Source of the DNA: Pseudomonas protegens CHA0
GTDB lineage: Bacteria > Pseudomonadota > Gammaproteobacteria > Pseudomonadales > Pseudomonadaceae
Assembly (NCBI RefSeq): GCF_000397205.1
Contig: NC_021237.1
Span: 745,001-809,000, forward strand
Reading direction: 5' to 3'
Length of the DNA: 64,000 bases
Under the pieces are notes generated by a model. That model worked only from the letters and a program-made list of their open reading frames with translations. It had not been told where the DNA came from and ran no database searches. The first letter of the stretch is position 1, and the number at the start of each line of letters is the position of its first letter. Shown here one piece after another: positions 48,232-57,169 of the stretch. The position numbers and the translations under genes are program-made.

Positions 48232-48603
48232 GTGGCCAAAAAAGCCGCATCCTTCGCCGCCCTTGGTGGCCTGGTATTTTCCACCGACGCAGGTCGACAT
48301 TGCCCGGACTGTAGCCAGCCGGTAGCCGCCTGTATCTGCAAACAAACCGTGATCCCGGCCGGCGACGGCATTGCCCGCGTGCGCCGCGAAAGCAAGGGCC
48401 GTGGTGGCAAGACGGTGACCACCATCACCGGCGTGCCCTTGGCCGAAGATGCCCTCAAGGAGCTGGCCACGACGCTGAAGAAACGCTGTGGCACCGGCGG
48501 CGCCCTGAAAGACGGCGTCATCGAAATCCAGGGCGACCATGTCGAGCTACTCTTGGCGGAACTGGTCAAGCACGGTTTCAAGGCGAAGAAGTCCGGCGGC
48601 TAG
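48232..48603 (+). CDS. yciH: SUI1-family translation factor, YciH
   Basis: This 123-residue protein of the eIF1/SUI1 family starts at GTG 48232, with AGAGGA 7 bases before it. It has CPDCSQPVAACIC, a small Cys cluster, then the SUI1 fold with RRESKGRGGKTVTTITGVPL and GCALKDG-type GTGGALKDGVIEIQGDH. Its role is in start-codon discrimination in archaea and eukaryotes; in bacteria the role is uncertain. An in-frame upstream ATG lies before the Shine-Dalgarno and is less likely. Confidence 0.92.
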   Translation: MAKKAASFAALGGLVFSTDAGRHCPDCSQPVAACICKQTVIPAGDGIARVRRESKGRGGKTVTTITGVPLAEDALKELATTLKKRCGTGGALKDGVIEIQGDHVELLLAELVKHGFKAKKSGG

Positions 48604-48607
48604 CAGC

Positions 48608-48686
48608 CTCTGTGAAAACCACCTGTGACTGGACCCTGTCTTGATTCGCTCAGGACACCGGCGTCGTCTCCATGGTTTTCACAGAG
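48608..48686. repeat. inverted-repeat element between yciH and speA
   Basis: CTCTGTGAAAACCA (48608-48621) and its exact complement TGGTTTTCACAGAG (48673-48686) enclose 51 bases. The element starts 4 bases after the yciH stop. It is not a REP subtype found elsewhere in this window and has no coding capacity. It could be a small non-autonomous mobile element or a structured RNA. Confidence 0.75.
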
Positions 48687-48825
48687 CCTGTTCATGAACG
48701 GTTTCTAAACTCGGCACGGCGGGCGCGGTCTATTGCGCTTGCAGGCTAATCGTCATTTTCATTCTTTAGACTGCGCCAGCCCTGGAGTGGGGCGGCGCTC
48801 TATGACTTCTTTATAGGGGACTTCG

Positions 48826-50739
48826 ATGTCCGTACGACGCACACGTAAAGACGATGGCAGCCAATGGACAGTTGCGGACAGCCGCAGTGTCTACGGGATT
48901 CGCCATTGGGGGGCCGGGTATTTCGCGATCAATGACGCCGGTCGCGTCGAAGTTCGTCCGAACGGCCCGAGCAGCTTGCCCATCGATCTGTTCGAACAGG
49001 TCGAAGAACTGCGCAAGAGCGGCTTGTCCCTGCCGTTGCTGGTGCGCTTCCCGGACATCCTCCAGGACCGCGTGCGCCAGCTGACCGGTGCCTTCGATGC
49101 CAACATCGGGCGCCTGGAATACCAGAGCAAGTACACCGCCCTGTACCCGATCAAGGTCAACCAGCAAGAAGCGGTGATCGAGAACATCATCGCCACCCAG
49201 AATGTTTCCATCGGCCTGGAAGCCGGCTCCAAGCCGGAGCTGCTGGCGGTACTGGCCCTGGCGCCCAAGGGCGGCACCATTGTCTGCAACGGCTACAAGG
49301 ACCGCGAATTCATCCGCCTGGCGCTGATGGGCCAGAAGCTGGGCCACAACGTGTTCATCGTCATCGAGAAAGAGTCCGAAGTGGGCCTGGTGATCGAGGA
49401 AGCGGCGTCCCTCAAGGTCAAGCCACAGGTGGGCCTGCGGGTGCGCCTGTCGTCCCTGGCTTCGAGCAAGTGGGCCGACACCGGTGGTGAAAAGTCCAAG
49501 TTCGGCCTGTCGGCGGCGCAACTGCTGTCGGTGGTGGAGCGTTTCCGCGCCGCCGGCCTGGACCAGGGCATCCGCCTGCTGCACTTCCACATGGGCTCGC
49601 AGATCGCCAACCTGGCGGACTACCAGCACGGCTTCAAGGAAGCGATCCGCTACTACGGCGAGCTGCGCAACCTCGGCCTGCCGGTGGACCACATCGACGT
49701 CGGCGGCGGCCTGGGTGTGGACTACGACGGCACCCACTCGCGCAACGCCAGTTCGATCAACTACGACATGGACGACTACGCCGGCGTGGTGGTGGGCATG
49801 CTCAAGGAATTCTGCGACGCGCAGAGCCTGCCGCACCCGCACATCTTCTCCGAGAGCGGCCGCTCCCTGACCGCCCACCACGCCATGCTGGTGGTGCAGG
49901 TCACCGACGTCGAGAAGCACAACGACGACGTGCCGCAGATCGACAACAAGCAGGAGCTGCCGGAAACCGTGCAATGGCTGGTGGACCTGCTGGGCCCGAC
50001 CGACATTGAAATGGTCACCGAAACCTACTGGCGCGCCACTCACTACATGAGCGACGTGGCCGCCCAGTACGCCGACGGCAAGCTGACCCTGGCCGAGAAA
50101 GCCCTGGCCGAGCAGTGCTACTTCGCCGTATGCCGGCGCCTGCACAACTCGCTCAAGGCGCGCCAGCGTTCCCACCGCCAGGTGCTGGACGAACTCAACG
50201 ACAAGCTGGCCGACAAGTACATCTGCAACTTCTCGGTATTCCAGAGCCTGCCGGACACCTGGGCCATCGGCCAGGTCCTGCCGATCCTGCCGCTGCACCG
50301 CCTCGACGAAGAGCCGCTGCGCCGCGCGGTGCTGCAGGACCTGACCTGCGATTCCGACGGCAAGATCAAGCAGTACGTCGACGAGCAGAGCATCGAGACC
50401 AGCCTGCCGGTACACGGCCTCAACGAGGGCGAGGACTACCTGCTGGGGATCTTCCTGGTGGGCGCCTACCAGGAAATCCTTGGTGACATGCACAACCTGT
50501 TCGGCGACACCGACTCGGTGAACATCTACCAGCGGGCCAATGGCAGCGTGTACCACGCCGGGATCGAGACCCACGACACCATCGAAGACATGCTGCGCTA
50601 CGTGCACCTGTCGCCGGAGGAGTTGATGACCCACTACCGCGACAAGGTGGCCAGCGCCAAGATCAGCGCGGCCGAGCGTACCCAGTTCCTTGACGCATTG
50701 CGCCTGGGCCTGACCCGTTCGTCCTACCTGTCTTCCTGA
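48826..50739 (+). CDS. speA: biosynthetic arginine decarboxylase SpeA
   Basis: This 637-residue PLP enzyme converts arginine to agmatine, feeding putrescine synthesis. It has [15 protein letters not shown] with the PLP-binding lysine near residue 107, [28 protein letters not shown] and [15 protein letters not shown], all diagnostic of the SpeA family. AGGGGA precedes ATG 48826. A strong terminator follows. Length is as expected for the family. Confidence 0.97.
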   Translation: MSVRRTRKDDGSQWTVADSRSVYGIRHWGAGYFAINDAGRVEVRPNGPSSLPIDLFEQVEELRKSGLSLPLLVRFPDILQDRVRQLTGAFDANIGRLEYQSKYTALYPIKVNQQEAVIENIIATQNVSIGLEAGSKPELLAVLALAPKGGTIVCNGYKDREFIRLALMGQKLGHNVFIVIEKESEVGLVIEEAASLKVKPQVGLRVRLSSLASSKWADTGGEKSKFGLSAAQLLSVVERFRAAGLDQGIRLLHFHMGSQIANLADYQHGFKEAIRYYGELRNLGLPVDHIDVGGGLGVDYDGTHSRNASSINYDMDDYAGVVVGMLKEFCDAQSLPHPHIFSESGRSLTAHHAMLVVQVTDVEKHNDDVPQIDNKQELPETVQWLVDLLGPTDIEMVTETYWRATHYMSDVAAQYADGKLTLAEKALAEQCYFAVCRRLHNSLKARQRSHRQVLDELNDKLADKYICNFSVFQSLPDTWAIGQVLPILPLHRLDEEPLRRAVLQDLTCDSDGKIKQYVDEQSIETSLPVHGLNEGEDYLLGIFLVGAYQEILGDMHNLFGDTDSVNIYQRANGSVYHAGIETHDTIEDMLRYVHLSPEELMTHYRDKVASAKISAAERTQFLDALRLGLTRSSYLSS

Positions 50740-50757
50740 CAGCCCCGGCGAACCCTG

Positions 50758-50789
50758 GAAACCCACCGCTTGCGGTGGGTTTTTTTTGC
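50758..50789 (+). terminator. rho-independent terminator after speA
   Basis: AAACCCACCGC-TT-GCGGTGGGTTT followed by a T-run (eight or more T). It begins 18 bases past the speA stop. Its complement also carries A/T flanks and may stop the convergent MATE gene in part. Confidence 0.93.
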
Positions 50790-50825
50790 CCGCAATTCAG
50801 GCTGTACGGCCTGCGGGCACGAGGT

Positions 50826-52172
50826 TCAGCGAGCCTCGGCGAACCAGCGGTCGCGGCGCTGCAGGTGCCAGGCGAAGGCGCCCAGGGTCAGGCTGCGCAG
50901 GAACATGAACAGCAGGAACGTCAGCCACAGGCCGTGGTTGCCCAGGCCTTGCAGCGCCCAGGCAAAAGGCAGCAGCAGGAGCACGGTCAGCAACATGCCG
51001 TTGCGCATTTCCCGGGCCCGGGTGGCGCCGATGAACAGGCCGTCCAGCAGGTAGCTCCAGACCGCAATCAACGGCAGTACGGCGAGGTAGGGCAGGTAGG
51101 TAAAGGCGGTCTGGCGCACGTCGGGAATATCGGTCTGCATTTCGATGAACAGGTGGCCGCCCAGCAGAAACAGCACGGCGAACCCCAGGCTGGCCAGCAG
51201 CGACCAGCCACCGGCTACCACCAGCGAGCGGCGCAGGGCCGGGCGGTCATGGGCGCCGATGGCGTGGCCGCACAGGGCCTCCACTGCGTGGGCCAGGCCA
51301 TCGAGGGCATGGGCGGTAAGCAGCAGGCCGTTGAGCAGCAGGGCATTGGCCGCCACTGTGGCATCGCCCAGACGGGCGCCTTGCACGGTGATCAGGAAGA
51401 ACACCGATTGCAGGGCCAGGCTGCGGATGAAGATGTCACGATTGACCGCCAGCAGCGGGCGCCAGCTCTGCCAGCGGCGCAATGCCGCCCAGGCGATTTG
51501 CCCCGGATAGGCCCGCAGGGCCGGCCGGGTCATGGCCAGGCCGACCAGCGCGCCGCTCCATTCGGCGATCACCGAAGCCCGGGCCGAGCCCACCACGCCC
51601 CAGTCCAGGCCGAGGACGAACCACAGGTTGAGGGCGATGTTCAGCACGTTGGTGCTGAGCAGGATGGCCAGCGGTGCCCGGGCGTTCTGGGTACCGAGAA
51701 ACCAGCCCACCAGGGCGAAGCTGGCCAGGGCCGCGGGCAGGCCCAGCAGGCGGGTGTGGAAAAAGCTCCGGGTCATCTGGTCCAGCTCCGCCGAGGGCTG
51801 CATCAGGTGCAGCGCCGCGCCGCTCAGGGGCACGCCTATGGCGCCCAGCAGCAGCGCCAGCCCCATGGCCAGTATCAAGCCCTGGAGCAGGATCTGCCGC
51901 AGCGCCGCCCCGTCGCCGCGCCCGGCGGCCTGGGCGGCGAAGCCGGTGGCGCCCATGCGCAGGAAGCCCATGGCCCAGGCCAGGAAGGTATAGAGGCTGG
52001 CACCGACCGCCACGGCGCCCAGCTGGTGGGCGTGGGGCAGGTGGCCGATCACCGTGCTGTCCACCAGCGCTACCAGGGGCACGGAAATGTTCGACAGGAT
52101 CATCGGCGCGGCCAGGGCCCAGACGCGGCGATGGGTGGGGCGGTGACGCCAATCGGAAATCAGGGGGGGCAT
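50826..52172 (-). CDS. MATE-family efflux transporter (DinF-like)
   Basis: This 448-residue inner-membrane protein has about twelve hydrophobic segments and MATE features: WALAAPMILSNISVPLVALVDSTVIGHL at the amino terminus and a mirrored second half (LNGLLLTAHALDGLAHAVEALCG). DinF-like members export organic cations or reactive compounds using Na+ or H+. It is convergent with speA. ATG 52172 is preceded by GGAG. Substrate unknown. Confidence 0.93.
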   Translation of the reverse strand: MPPLISDWRHRPTHRRVWALAAPMILSNISVPLVALVDSTVIGHLPHAHQLGAVAVGASLYTFLAWAMGFLRMGATGFAAQAAGRGDGAALRQILLQGLILAMGLALLLGAIGVPLSGAALHLMQPSAELDQMTRSFFHTRLLGLPAALASFALVGWFLGTQNARAPLAILLSTNVLNIALNLWFVLGLDWGVVGSARASVIAEWSGALVGLAMTRPALRAYPGQIAWAALRRWQSWRPLLAVNRDIFIRSLALQSVFFLITVQGARLGDATVAANALLLNGLLLTAHALDGLAHAVEALCGHAIGAHDRPALRRSLVVAGGWSLLASLGFAVLFLLGGHLFIEMQTDIPDVRQTAFTYLPYLAVLPLIAVWSYLLDGLFIGATRAREMRNGMLLTVLLLLPFAWALQGLGNHGLWLTFLLFMFLRSLTLGAFAWHLQRRDRWFAEAR

Positions 52173-52239
52173 GCAGGCTCCTTGCGAGAGCGGGCATTGT
52201 ACCCGGCGCCCGCGGGCGCCGGGGGTTAGTGCGGGGGGA

Positions 52240-52533
52240 TCAGTGGATGATCCAGCTCAGCAGCCAGAGGCCGAGCACCAGCCAGATGATGCCGAGGATG
52301 ATCGAGGCTCGCATGAAGGCGCGGATCGCCGAGTACAGGAACATCAGGCCGATGATCAGGGCAATGATGCTGACGATCGAGGTGTCCATGCCCAGGGCGC
52401 GGGACAGGCCGTCGACAAAGTTGCCACCGGCGTGGGTCAGGGTATTGAACAACCCGCTGAGCAGGTCGACGATAAAGCGGATCACCGAGCCGATGGCCTG
52501 GCCGAGCCATTCGAAGAAACTTTCTACCTGCAT
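52240..52533 (-). CDS. small hydrophobic membrane protein
   Basis: This 97-residue protein has hydrophobic stretches at about 15-30, 52-70 and 75-95 (TSIVSIIALIIGLMFLYSA, IILGIIWLVLGLWLLSWI). No family is recognised. ATG 52533 is chosen because an upstream in-frame start adds a hydrophilic segment with no support. It is just downstream of the divergent MazG-like gene region and in tandem with the MATE gene. Confidence 0.75.
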   Translation of the reverse strand: MQVESFFEWLGQAIGSVIRFIVDLLSGLFNTLTHAGGNFVDGLSRALGMDTSIVSIIALIIGLMFLYSAIRAFMRASIILGIIWLVLGLWLLSWIIH

Positions 52534-52642
52534 GTGTGCGTCCTGATGAAAGATGGGCCGAGTGCCCGAGCTCAAGCTTGGGCCATGAACACCCGTGGCG
52601 AGTTCCCTGTTAAGCATAGAAGCTGCCGGGGGTTGCGCATTC

Positions 52643-52670
52643 TGGAGGAGCCGGCTTGCCGGCGAAAGCG
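52643..52670. repeat. single REP element
   Basis: TGGAGGAGCCGGCTTGCCGGCGAAAGCG is one REP core of the CCGGCTTGCCGGCG subtype, between the small membrane protein and the MazG-like gene. No partner is visible within 100 bases. Confidence 0.65.
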
Positions 52671-52723
52671 CTCTTGCGTCCCACGCCCATCCCCCGGAAG
52701 CTATACGCCTTCAGGAGACCCCG

Positions 52724-53029
52724 ATGAACCTAGAGCAACTGACCCAACGCCTGCACGCCATTCGTGACCGCAACGATTGGCGGCAATTTCACAGCCCGAA
52801 GAACCTGGCCATGGCCGCCAGCGTCGAAATGGCCGAGCTGGTGGAAATCTTCCAGTGGCTGAGCGAGGACCAGTCGCGGCAACTGCCAGCAGACAAGCTG
52901 GCCCATGCCGGCCAGGAAGTGGGGGATATCGTCCTCTACCTGCTGTTGCTGTGCAGCGAGCTGGGGTTGGACATGGACCAGGTGGTACGCAGCAAGCTGG
53001 CGGACAGCGAACGGCGGTTCTGCTCATGA
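52724..53029 (+). CDS. MazG-like nucleotide pyrophosphohydrolase
   Basis: This 101-residue protein of the MazG/dCTP-pyrophosphatase-like superfamily has the acidic metal-binding pattern: VEMAELVEIFQWL (EAxE-like) and GQEVGDIVLYLLLLC (ExxD). The short length fits the single-domain branch. It probably hydrolyses a non-canonical nucleoside triphosphate. The start ATG 52724 has AGGAGA 8 bases before it. The stop overlaps the next gene's ATG (ATGA). Confidence 0.88.
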   Translation: MNLEQLTQRLHAIRDRNDWRQFHSPKNLAMAASVEMAELVEIFQWLSEDQSRQLPADKLAHAGQEVGDIVLYLLLLCSELGLDMDQVVRSKLADSERRFCS

Positions 53030-53775
53030 GCGACCGGCATTTCGACCAGTTGGCGACCCGTTTCGCCGAGAAGATCTATGGCGGCGCCAAAGGCGCGATC
53101 CGCCTGGCGGTGCTCCAGGCCGATCTCAAGGAAGCGCTGCCCGAGCGGCCACTGCGGGTGCTGGATATCGGCGCCGGGCTGGGGCACATGTCCTTGTGGC
53201 TGGCCGAGCGCGGGCACCAGGTCACCCTGGCCGAGCCTGCCGCGCCCATGCTTGAAGGCGCCCGCCAGCGCTTTGCCGACGCCGGGCAGCAGGCCACCTT
53301 CATCCTGGCGCCCTGGCAGGAACTGCTGGGGCAACTGACCGAACCCTACGACCTGGTGCTGTGCCACGCGGTGCTGGAATGGCTGGCCGAACCCCACGCG
53401 ATCCTGCCGGTGCTGCATCAGTTGACCGCCGCCGATGGCTGGCTGTCCCTGGCCTTCTACAACCGCGACGCACTGGTCTACCGCAACCTGCTCAAGGGCC
53501 ACTTCCGCAAGATGCGCAAGAACGACATGGCCGGCGAGAAACAGAGCCTGACCCCGCAACAACCCCTTGATCCTCGCGAGCTGGCGGCGCAACTTGAGGG
53601 CCTGTGGCGAGTCGAAAGCCAGAGCGGAGTGCGGGTTTTCCACGATTACATGCCGGTGGAGTTCCAGGCCCGTGCCGAGCTGACGGATCTGCTGGAAATG
53701 GAGCTGGCTCACCGTCGACACCCAAGTTTCGCCGGGCTTGGGCGTTATCTGCATTGGCTGTGCCGGCCGGTCTAA
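53026..53775 (+). CDS. cmoM: tRNA 5-carboxymethoxyuridine methyltransferase CmoM
   Basis: This 249-residue class I SAM methyltransferase of the CmoM (formerly SmtA) family has motif [36 protein letters not shown], and [20 protein letters not shown], which is specific for the family. It methylates cmo5U at the tRNA wobble position. It is translationally coupled to the MazG-like gene. Confidence 0.9.
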   Translation: MSDRHFDQLATRFAEKIYGGAKGAIRLAVLQADLKEALPERPLRVLDIGAGLGHMSLWLAERGHQVTLAEPAAPMLEGARQRFADAGQQATFILAPWQELLGQLTEPYDLVLCHAVLEWLAEPHAILPVLHQLTAADGWLSLAFYNRDALVYRNLLKGHFRKMRKNDMAGEKQSLTPQQPLDPRELAAQLEGLWRVESQSGVRVFHDYMPVEFQARAELTDLLEMELAHRRHPSFAGLGRYLHWLCRPV

Positions 53776-53786
53776 CGGAGTGTGCA

Positions 53787-54395
53787 ATGAAACACCGCCT
53801 GGGTCTGATCCTCCTGTGTTCGGGGCTTGCCGCCTGTCAGGGCAGCAACCCCTATGTCGCCAGCTCCAACCCGCTGCCGCCGGCCCCGCCGCAAGCGGCC
53901 AACACCTTTGACCGCAGCGCCTACCCGGCGCCGCAACGGGACTATGGCCGCTACCGCAACTGGGCCTGGCTCAATGGCCGCCTGCCCAGCGGTTCGGCCT
54001 GGGCCGACTCGGCGCAGATTGCCGAGGCGGTCAGCAATGCCCTGGATCAGCAGGGTTTGCGCCCTGTGCATGACAACCGGCCGGCGGACCTGTGGGTCAG
54101 CGCCGACCTGCACCTGGAAAAGCGCCTGCGCCAGGTCCAGGACGACTACGGGTATGGCGGTTACGGCGGCTATAACCGTTATGGCCCGGGCTACGGCATG
54201 TACGGCAGCGTGCCGGTGGTGCGCACCTACGAGGTGGAAGTGGTGGTGGTGCGGGTCAACCTGTATGACGGCGCCAGCGGCCAACCGGTCTGGAGCGCCA
54301 GCGCCGAGACCAGCAGCCGCGGCAGCCTCGGCGAGCGGGCCGATGCCTTGCGTGAGGCGGTGCAAAAGGCAATGGCGACCTATCCTCCCAGTTAG
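53787..54395 (+). CDS. DUF4136 lipoprotein
   Basis: This 202-residue lipoprotein has a lipobox in [12 protein letters not shown] (Cys near residue 16) and a DUF4136 domain ([15 protein letters not shown] to the end, with [18 protein letters not shown]). A Tyr/Gly-rich loop ([20 protein letters not shown]) lies in the middle. Function unknown; predicted periplasmic or outer-membrane. A related DUF4136 gene follows, 38 bases later. Confidence 0.87.
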   Translation: MKHRLGLILLCSGLAACQGSNPYVASSNPLPPAPPQAANTFDRSAYPAPQRDYGRYRNWAWLNGRLPSGSAWADSAQIAEAVSNALDQQGLRPVHDNRPADLWVSADLHLEKRLRQVQDDYGYGGYGGYNRYGPGYGMYGSVPVVRTYEVEVVVVRVNLYDGASGQPVWSASAETSSRGSLGERADALREAVQKAMATYPPS

Positions 54396-54433
54396 GATCG
54401 CCCCCGGTTTTTGTCTTCAAGCGGAGAAACAGC

Positions 54434-54991
54434 ATGTTCCATCGAATCGCTCTACTGGTGTGTGCCGCCTTGCTCAGTGCCTGCGCCGCCAACCAGGTCA
54501 ATCATGACTTCGACGCCAGCCGGGACTTTGGCGCCTATCGCAGTTGGAACTGGAAAGAACCCGCCCTGCAATACCGGCCGGATGATCCACGGATCAAGAG
54601 TGACTTGACCGAACAGCGCATCCGCCAGGCGGTGGCCGAGCAACTGGACCAGCGCGGCCTGCGTCCGGCCCAGGGCGGTGCCCGGGCCGACCTGAATGTG
54701 CAGGCGTACCTGATCGTCGAGGACCGCCAGCAGCAGGTCACTACCAACTATGGCGGCGGTTGGGGCGGCCCGTGGAATGGCTACTGGGGCGGGCCGATGT
54801 ACAACGAAACCCGCAACATCACCTATAAGGTAGCAACCATCCAGATCGACCTGCTGGACGGCAAGGACGGCAAGCTGGTGTGGCGCGGCAGCGACGAGCA
54901 GATGCTCAGCAGCTCGCCCAACCCGGCAGATCGCAGCGCCGCGGTTCGCACTACGGTGATGCGCATCCTGCAGAACTACCCGCCCCACTGA
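54434..54991 (+). CDS. DUF4136 lipoprotein, second copy
   Basis: This 185-residue lipoprotein has the lipobox LLSACAAN (Cys near residue 17) and the DUF4136 signature (FDASRDFGAYRSWNWKEPAL, then LVWRGSDEQML). It has a Gly/Trp loop (GGGWGGPWNGYWGGPMYN) where the first copy has its Tyr/Gly loop. The two are tandem paralogues, probably from local duplication. Start ATG 54434 with GGAGAAA upstream. Confidence 0.88.
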   Translation: MFHRIALLVCAALLSACAANQVNHDFDASRDFGAYRSWNWKEPALQYRPDDPRIKSDLTEQRIRQAVAEQLDQRGLRPAQGGARADLNVQAYLIVEDRQQQVTTNYGGGWGGPWNGYWGGPMYNETRNITYKVATIQIDLLDGKDGKLVWRGSDEQMLSSSPNPADRSAAVRTTVMRILQNYPPH

Positions 54992-55003
54992 AACCTTCGA
55001 CCG

Positions 55004-55034
55004 GGCAGGGCGGCACAGGGTGTGCGGCCCTGCC
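55004..55034 (+). terminator. GC-rich hairpin after the DUF4136 pair, possible terminator
   Basis: GGCAGGGC (55004-55011) pairs with GCCCTGCC (55027-55034); an inner stem GCACA-GGG-TGTGC adds stability. There is no T-run, so strength as a terminator is uncertain. Confidence 0.45.
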
Positions 55035-55090
55035 TGCTGCCGCCAGTCCGGCGCCCCTGCGCCCCGGCCGGCGTCTGCCACGGCCTTTGA

Positions 55091-55097
55091 CTACACT
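55091..55097 (+). promoter_or_regulatory. possible RpoS-type -10 element for tadG
   Basis: CTACACT matches the extended sigma-S -10 pattern CTAYACT. It lies 54 bases before the tadG ATG. The -35 region is not convincing. RpoS dependence of tad/ppr genes is known in P. aeruginosa, but here this is only a pattern match. Confidence 0.35.
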
Positions 55098-55150
55098 GCT
55101 TTCATCGATGGAGATAGCGCTCGGCTGCGAGCCGGTAAAGGAGTGCCCCG

Positions 55151-57169
55151 ATGTCTCCCCTGAAGCGGTTTTACGGCCCGGCCCGTCAGCGCGGGGCCAT
55201 TGGCCTGATGGCGGCGGTGACCCTGGGTCTGGCGCTGTTGCTCATGTTGCTGGTGGTGGACAGCGGTCGGCTCTACATGGAACAGCGCAAGTTGCAACGG
55301 GTCGCGGACAACGCGGCCCTGGAAGCCGTCAGCCGTGGCGGCAATTGCCAGGCCGGCCTGACTGCCGCCACCTATGCCGGACAGAGTGCAGTGCGCAATG
55401 GTTTCGTCATCGCCACCGGCAGTACTCTCACCACCACCTGTGGCTCTCTGACCACCGGAGCCAACAGCTTGCGTACCTTCAATGCCAACCCGGCGCAGTC
55501 GGCGGCCGTGCGGGTGATCGCCACCAACACCGTACCCATCAGCGTGGCGTCGGGGGTGGGGGCGCTGTTCTCGCCAGGCCCGATCAACCTCACCACTCAG
55601 CTCAGCGCCACGGCCGTGGCTGCTGCGCCGACGCCACCGCTGGCGCAACTGAGCATTCGCAGCACCATAGCCACCGTCAACAGCACCAATTCACCGATAC
55701 TCAATTCCGTGGTGGGCAATATGCTCGGCGGCAGTGTGAACATCAGTGCTGTGGGCTGGAATGGCCTGCTCAACAGCGATATCAATTTACTGCGCTACCT
55801 CGATCAACTGGCGATCGACCTGGGCGTCGCCGCCGGCAACTACACCCAGTTGCTCAACACCCAGGCCAGTCTGACCCGGCTGATCCAGACCGCCGCCACC
55901 GTGGTCCAGGCCAATGGCGCGACCGCCGACATACTGGCGGCCCTGGGGGCTCTACAAGTAGCGGTGAGTGCCCAGATACCGCAGTTGAAACTGGGAGACA
56001 TCCTGAAACTGCAGACCGGTGCTGCATCCACCGCGCTGGATGCCAACTTGCAGCTCTTTCAACTGCTGCAAGCGATGATTCAACTGGCCAACAGCAAGAG
56101 CGCAGTGGCAGCGGTGATACCGGCCAACCTGCTGGGCCTGGCCAGTGTGACGGTCCGGGTCAAGGTCATTGAGCCGCCTCAGTTCTCCGCTGTCGGTGAC
56201 CCTCGGCTGGCCATCCTCGATCCGTTGGGGGCCAATCGCATCTACGTGCGCACAGCCCAGGTTCGGACGCTGGTTTCGGTCAACCTCACAGGCCTGTCCG
56301 GGGTGACCGGCCTGGCCAACGCCTTGCTGGGGCTGGTGGGCTCGCTGACTCCGACCCTCAACAGTGTCCTGAGCCTGAATCTGGCCGATACCATCAACTC
56401 CTTGGGCTGCCTGCTGGGCGCCGGGTGCCAGCAAGTGGATCCGCAAGTGCTGCCTTCTCCGCGAATCGATATCAACCTGGAGCTGGGGGGCGCCAAGGCC
56501 TATGTCACCAACTACAGTTGTCCGACGGGTAACACCGGAACCAAAAGCCTCACGGTGCACAGCGAGTCGTCCCTGGCCGACATCAAGGTGGGGCAGATTG
56601 ATCCCAACACCGCGTTCTCTTCCTCGACGGAACCTGTGGTGACGCCGCTGCCGATCATCGACCTGGGTATCTGGACCTGTCACAAGATTCTGGGGATCGG
56701 CAGTTGCGGGCCGGCGCGCACGGCTTTCGCCGCAGGGGGCATCGGCATCAAGGTCGATAGTTCGCTGGGGCTCAGCCAGACCGGACCGAACGTGGGGCGG
56801 GATCTGATCTACTCAAGCGGTGCGCCGGATTTTTCCGTACCGCGCAATGTCAACCAGGCGCCGACCTACCAGAACGCCGCCCCGACCAACAACCTCGTCA
56901 ACAGCCTGTCGGGCACTATTGCCGGGATCAGCCTGCAGGTTTACCAGCCGGTCAGCGCCAACCTCCTTGGCTCGGTGGTGGCAGTAGCGGGAGGAGTGAT
57001 CAACGGTGTCACCAGCCTGATCATGCCGTTGATCAGCAACCTGCTGAGCCCCCTGCTCGATCCGCTGCTGAACAACCTGCTGACGGCGCTGGGGATCAAC
57101 CTGATGGACGTGGAAGTAGGGACCAACCTCACCTGCGGGCAGACCGGCAAGGCCTATCTGGTGATCTGA
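55151..57169 (+). CDS. tadG: TadG-like pilus-assembly protein
   Basis: This 672-residue protein has an amino-terminal TadE/G-like membrane segment (RQRGAIGLMAAVTLGLALLL, residues 13-36) then a DUF2134-type domain and a long, Asn/Leu-rich periplasmic part ending in IMPLISNLLSPLLDPLLNNL. Its family is the minor pseudopilin-like TadG of type IVb pili. It is alone on the plus strand and its last 16 bases overlap the convergent pprA. The carboxy half has no domain I recognise. Confidence 0.86.
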   Translation: MSPLKRFYGPARQRGAIGLMAAVTLGLALLLMLLVVDSGRLYMEQRKLQRVADNAALEAVSRGGNCQAGLTAATYAGQSAVRNGFVIATGSTLTTTCGSLTTGANSLRTFNANPAQSAAVRVIATNTVPISVASGVGALFSPGPINLTTQLSATAVAAAPTPPLAQLSIRSTIATVNSTNSPILNSVVGNMLGGSVNISAVGWNGLLNSDINLLRYLDQLAIDLGVAAGNYTQLLNTQASLTRLIQTAATVVQANGATADILAALGALQVAVSAQIPQLKLGDILKLQTGAASTALDANLQLFQLLQAMIQLANSKSAVAAVIPANLLGLASVTVRVKVIEPPQFSAVGDPRLAILDPLGANRIYVRTAQVRTLVSVNLTGLSGVTGLANALLGLVGSLTPTLNSVLSLNLADTINSLGCLLGAGCQQVDPQVLPSPRIDINLELGGAKAYVTNYSCPTGNTGTKSLTVHSESSLADIKVGQIDPNTAFSSSTEPVVTPLPIIDLGIWTCHKILGIGSCGPARTAFAAGGIGIKVDSSLGLSQTGPNVGRDLIYSSGAPDFSVPRNVNQAPTYQNAAPTNNLVNSLSGTIAGISLQVYQPVSANLLGSVVAVAGGVINGVTSLIMPLISNLLSPLLDPLLNNLLTALGINLMDVEVGTNLTCGQTGKAYLVI

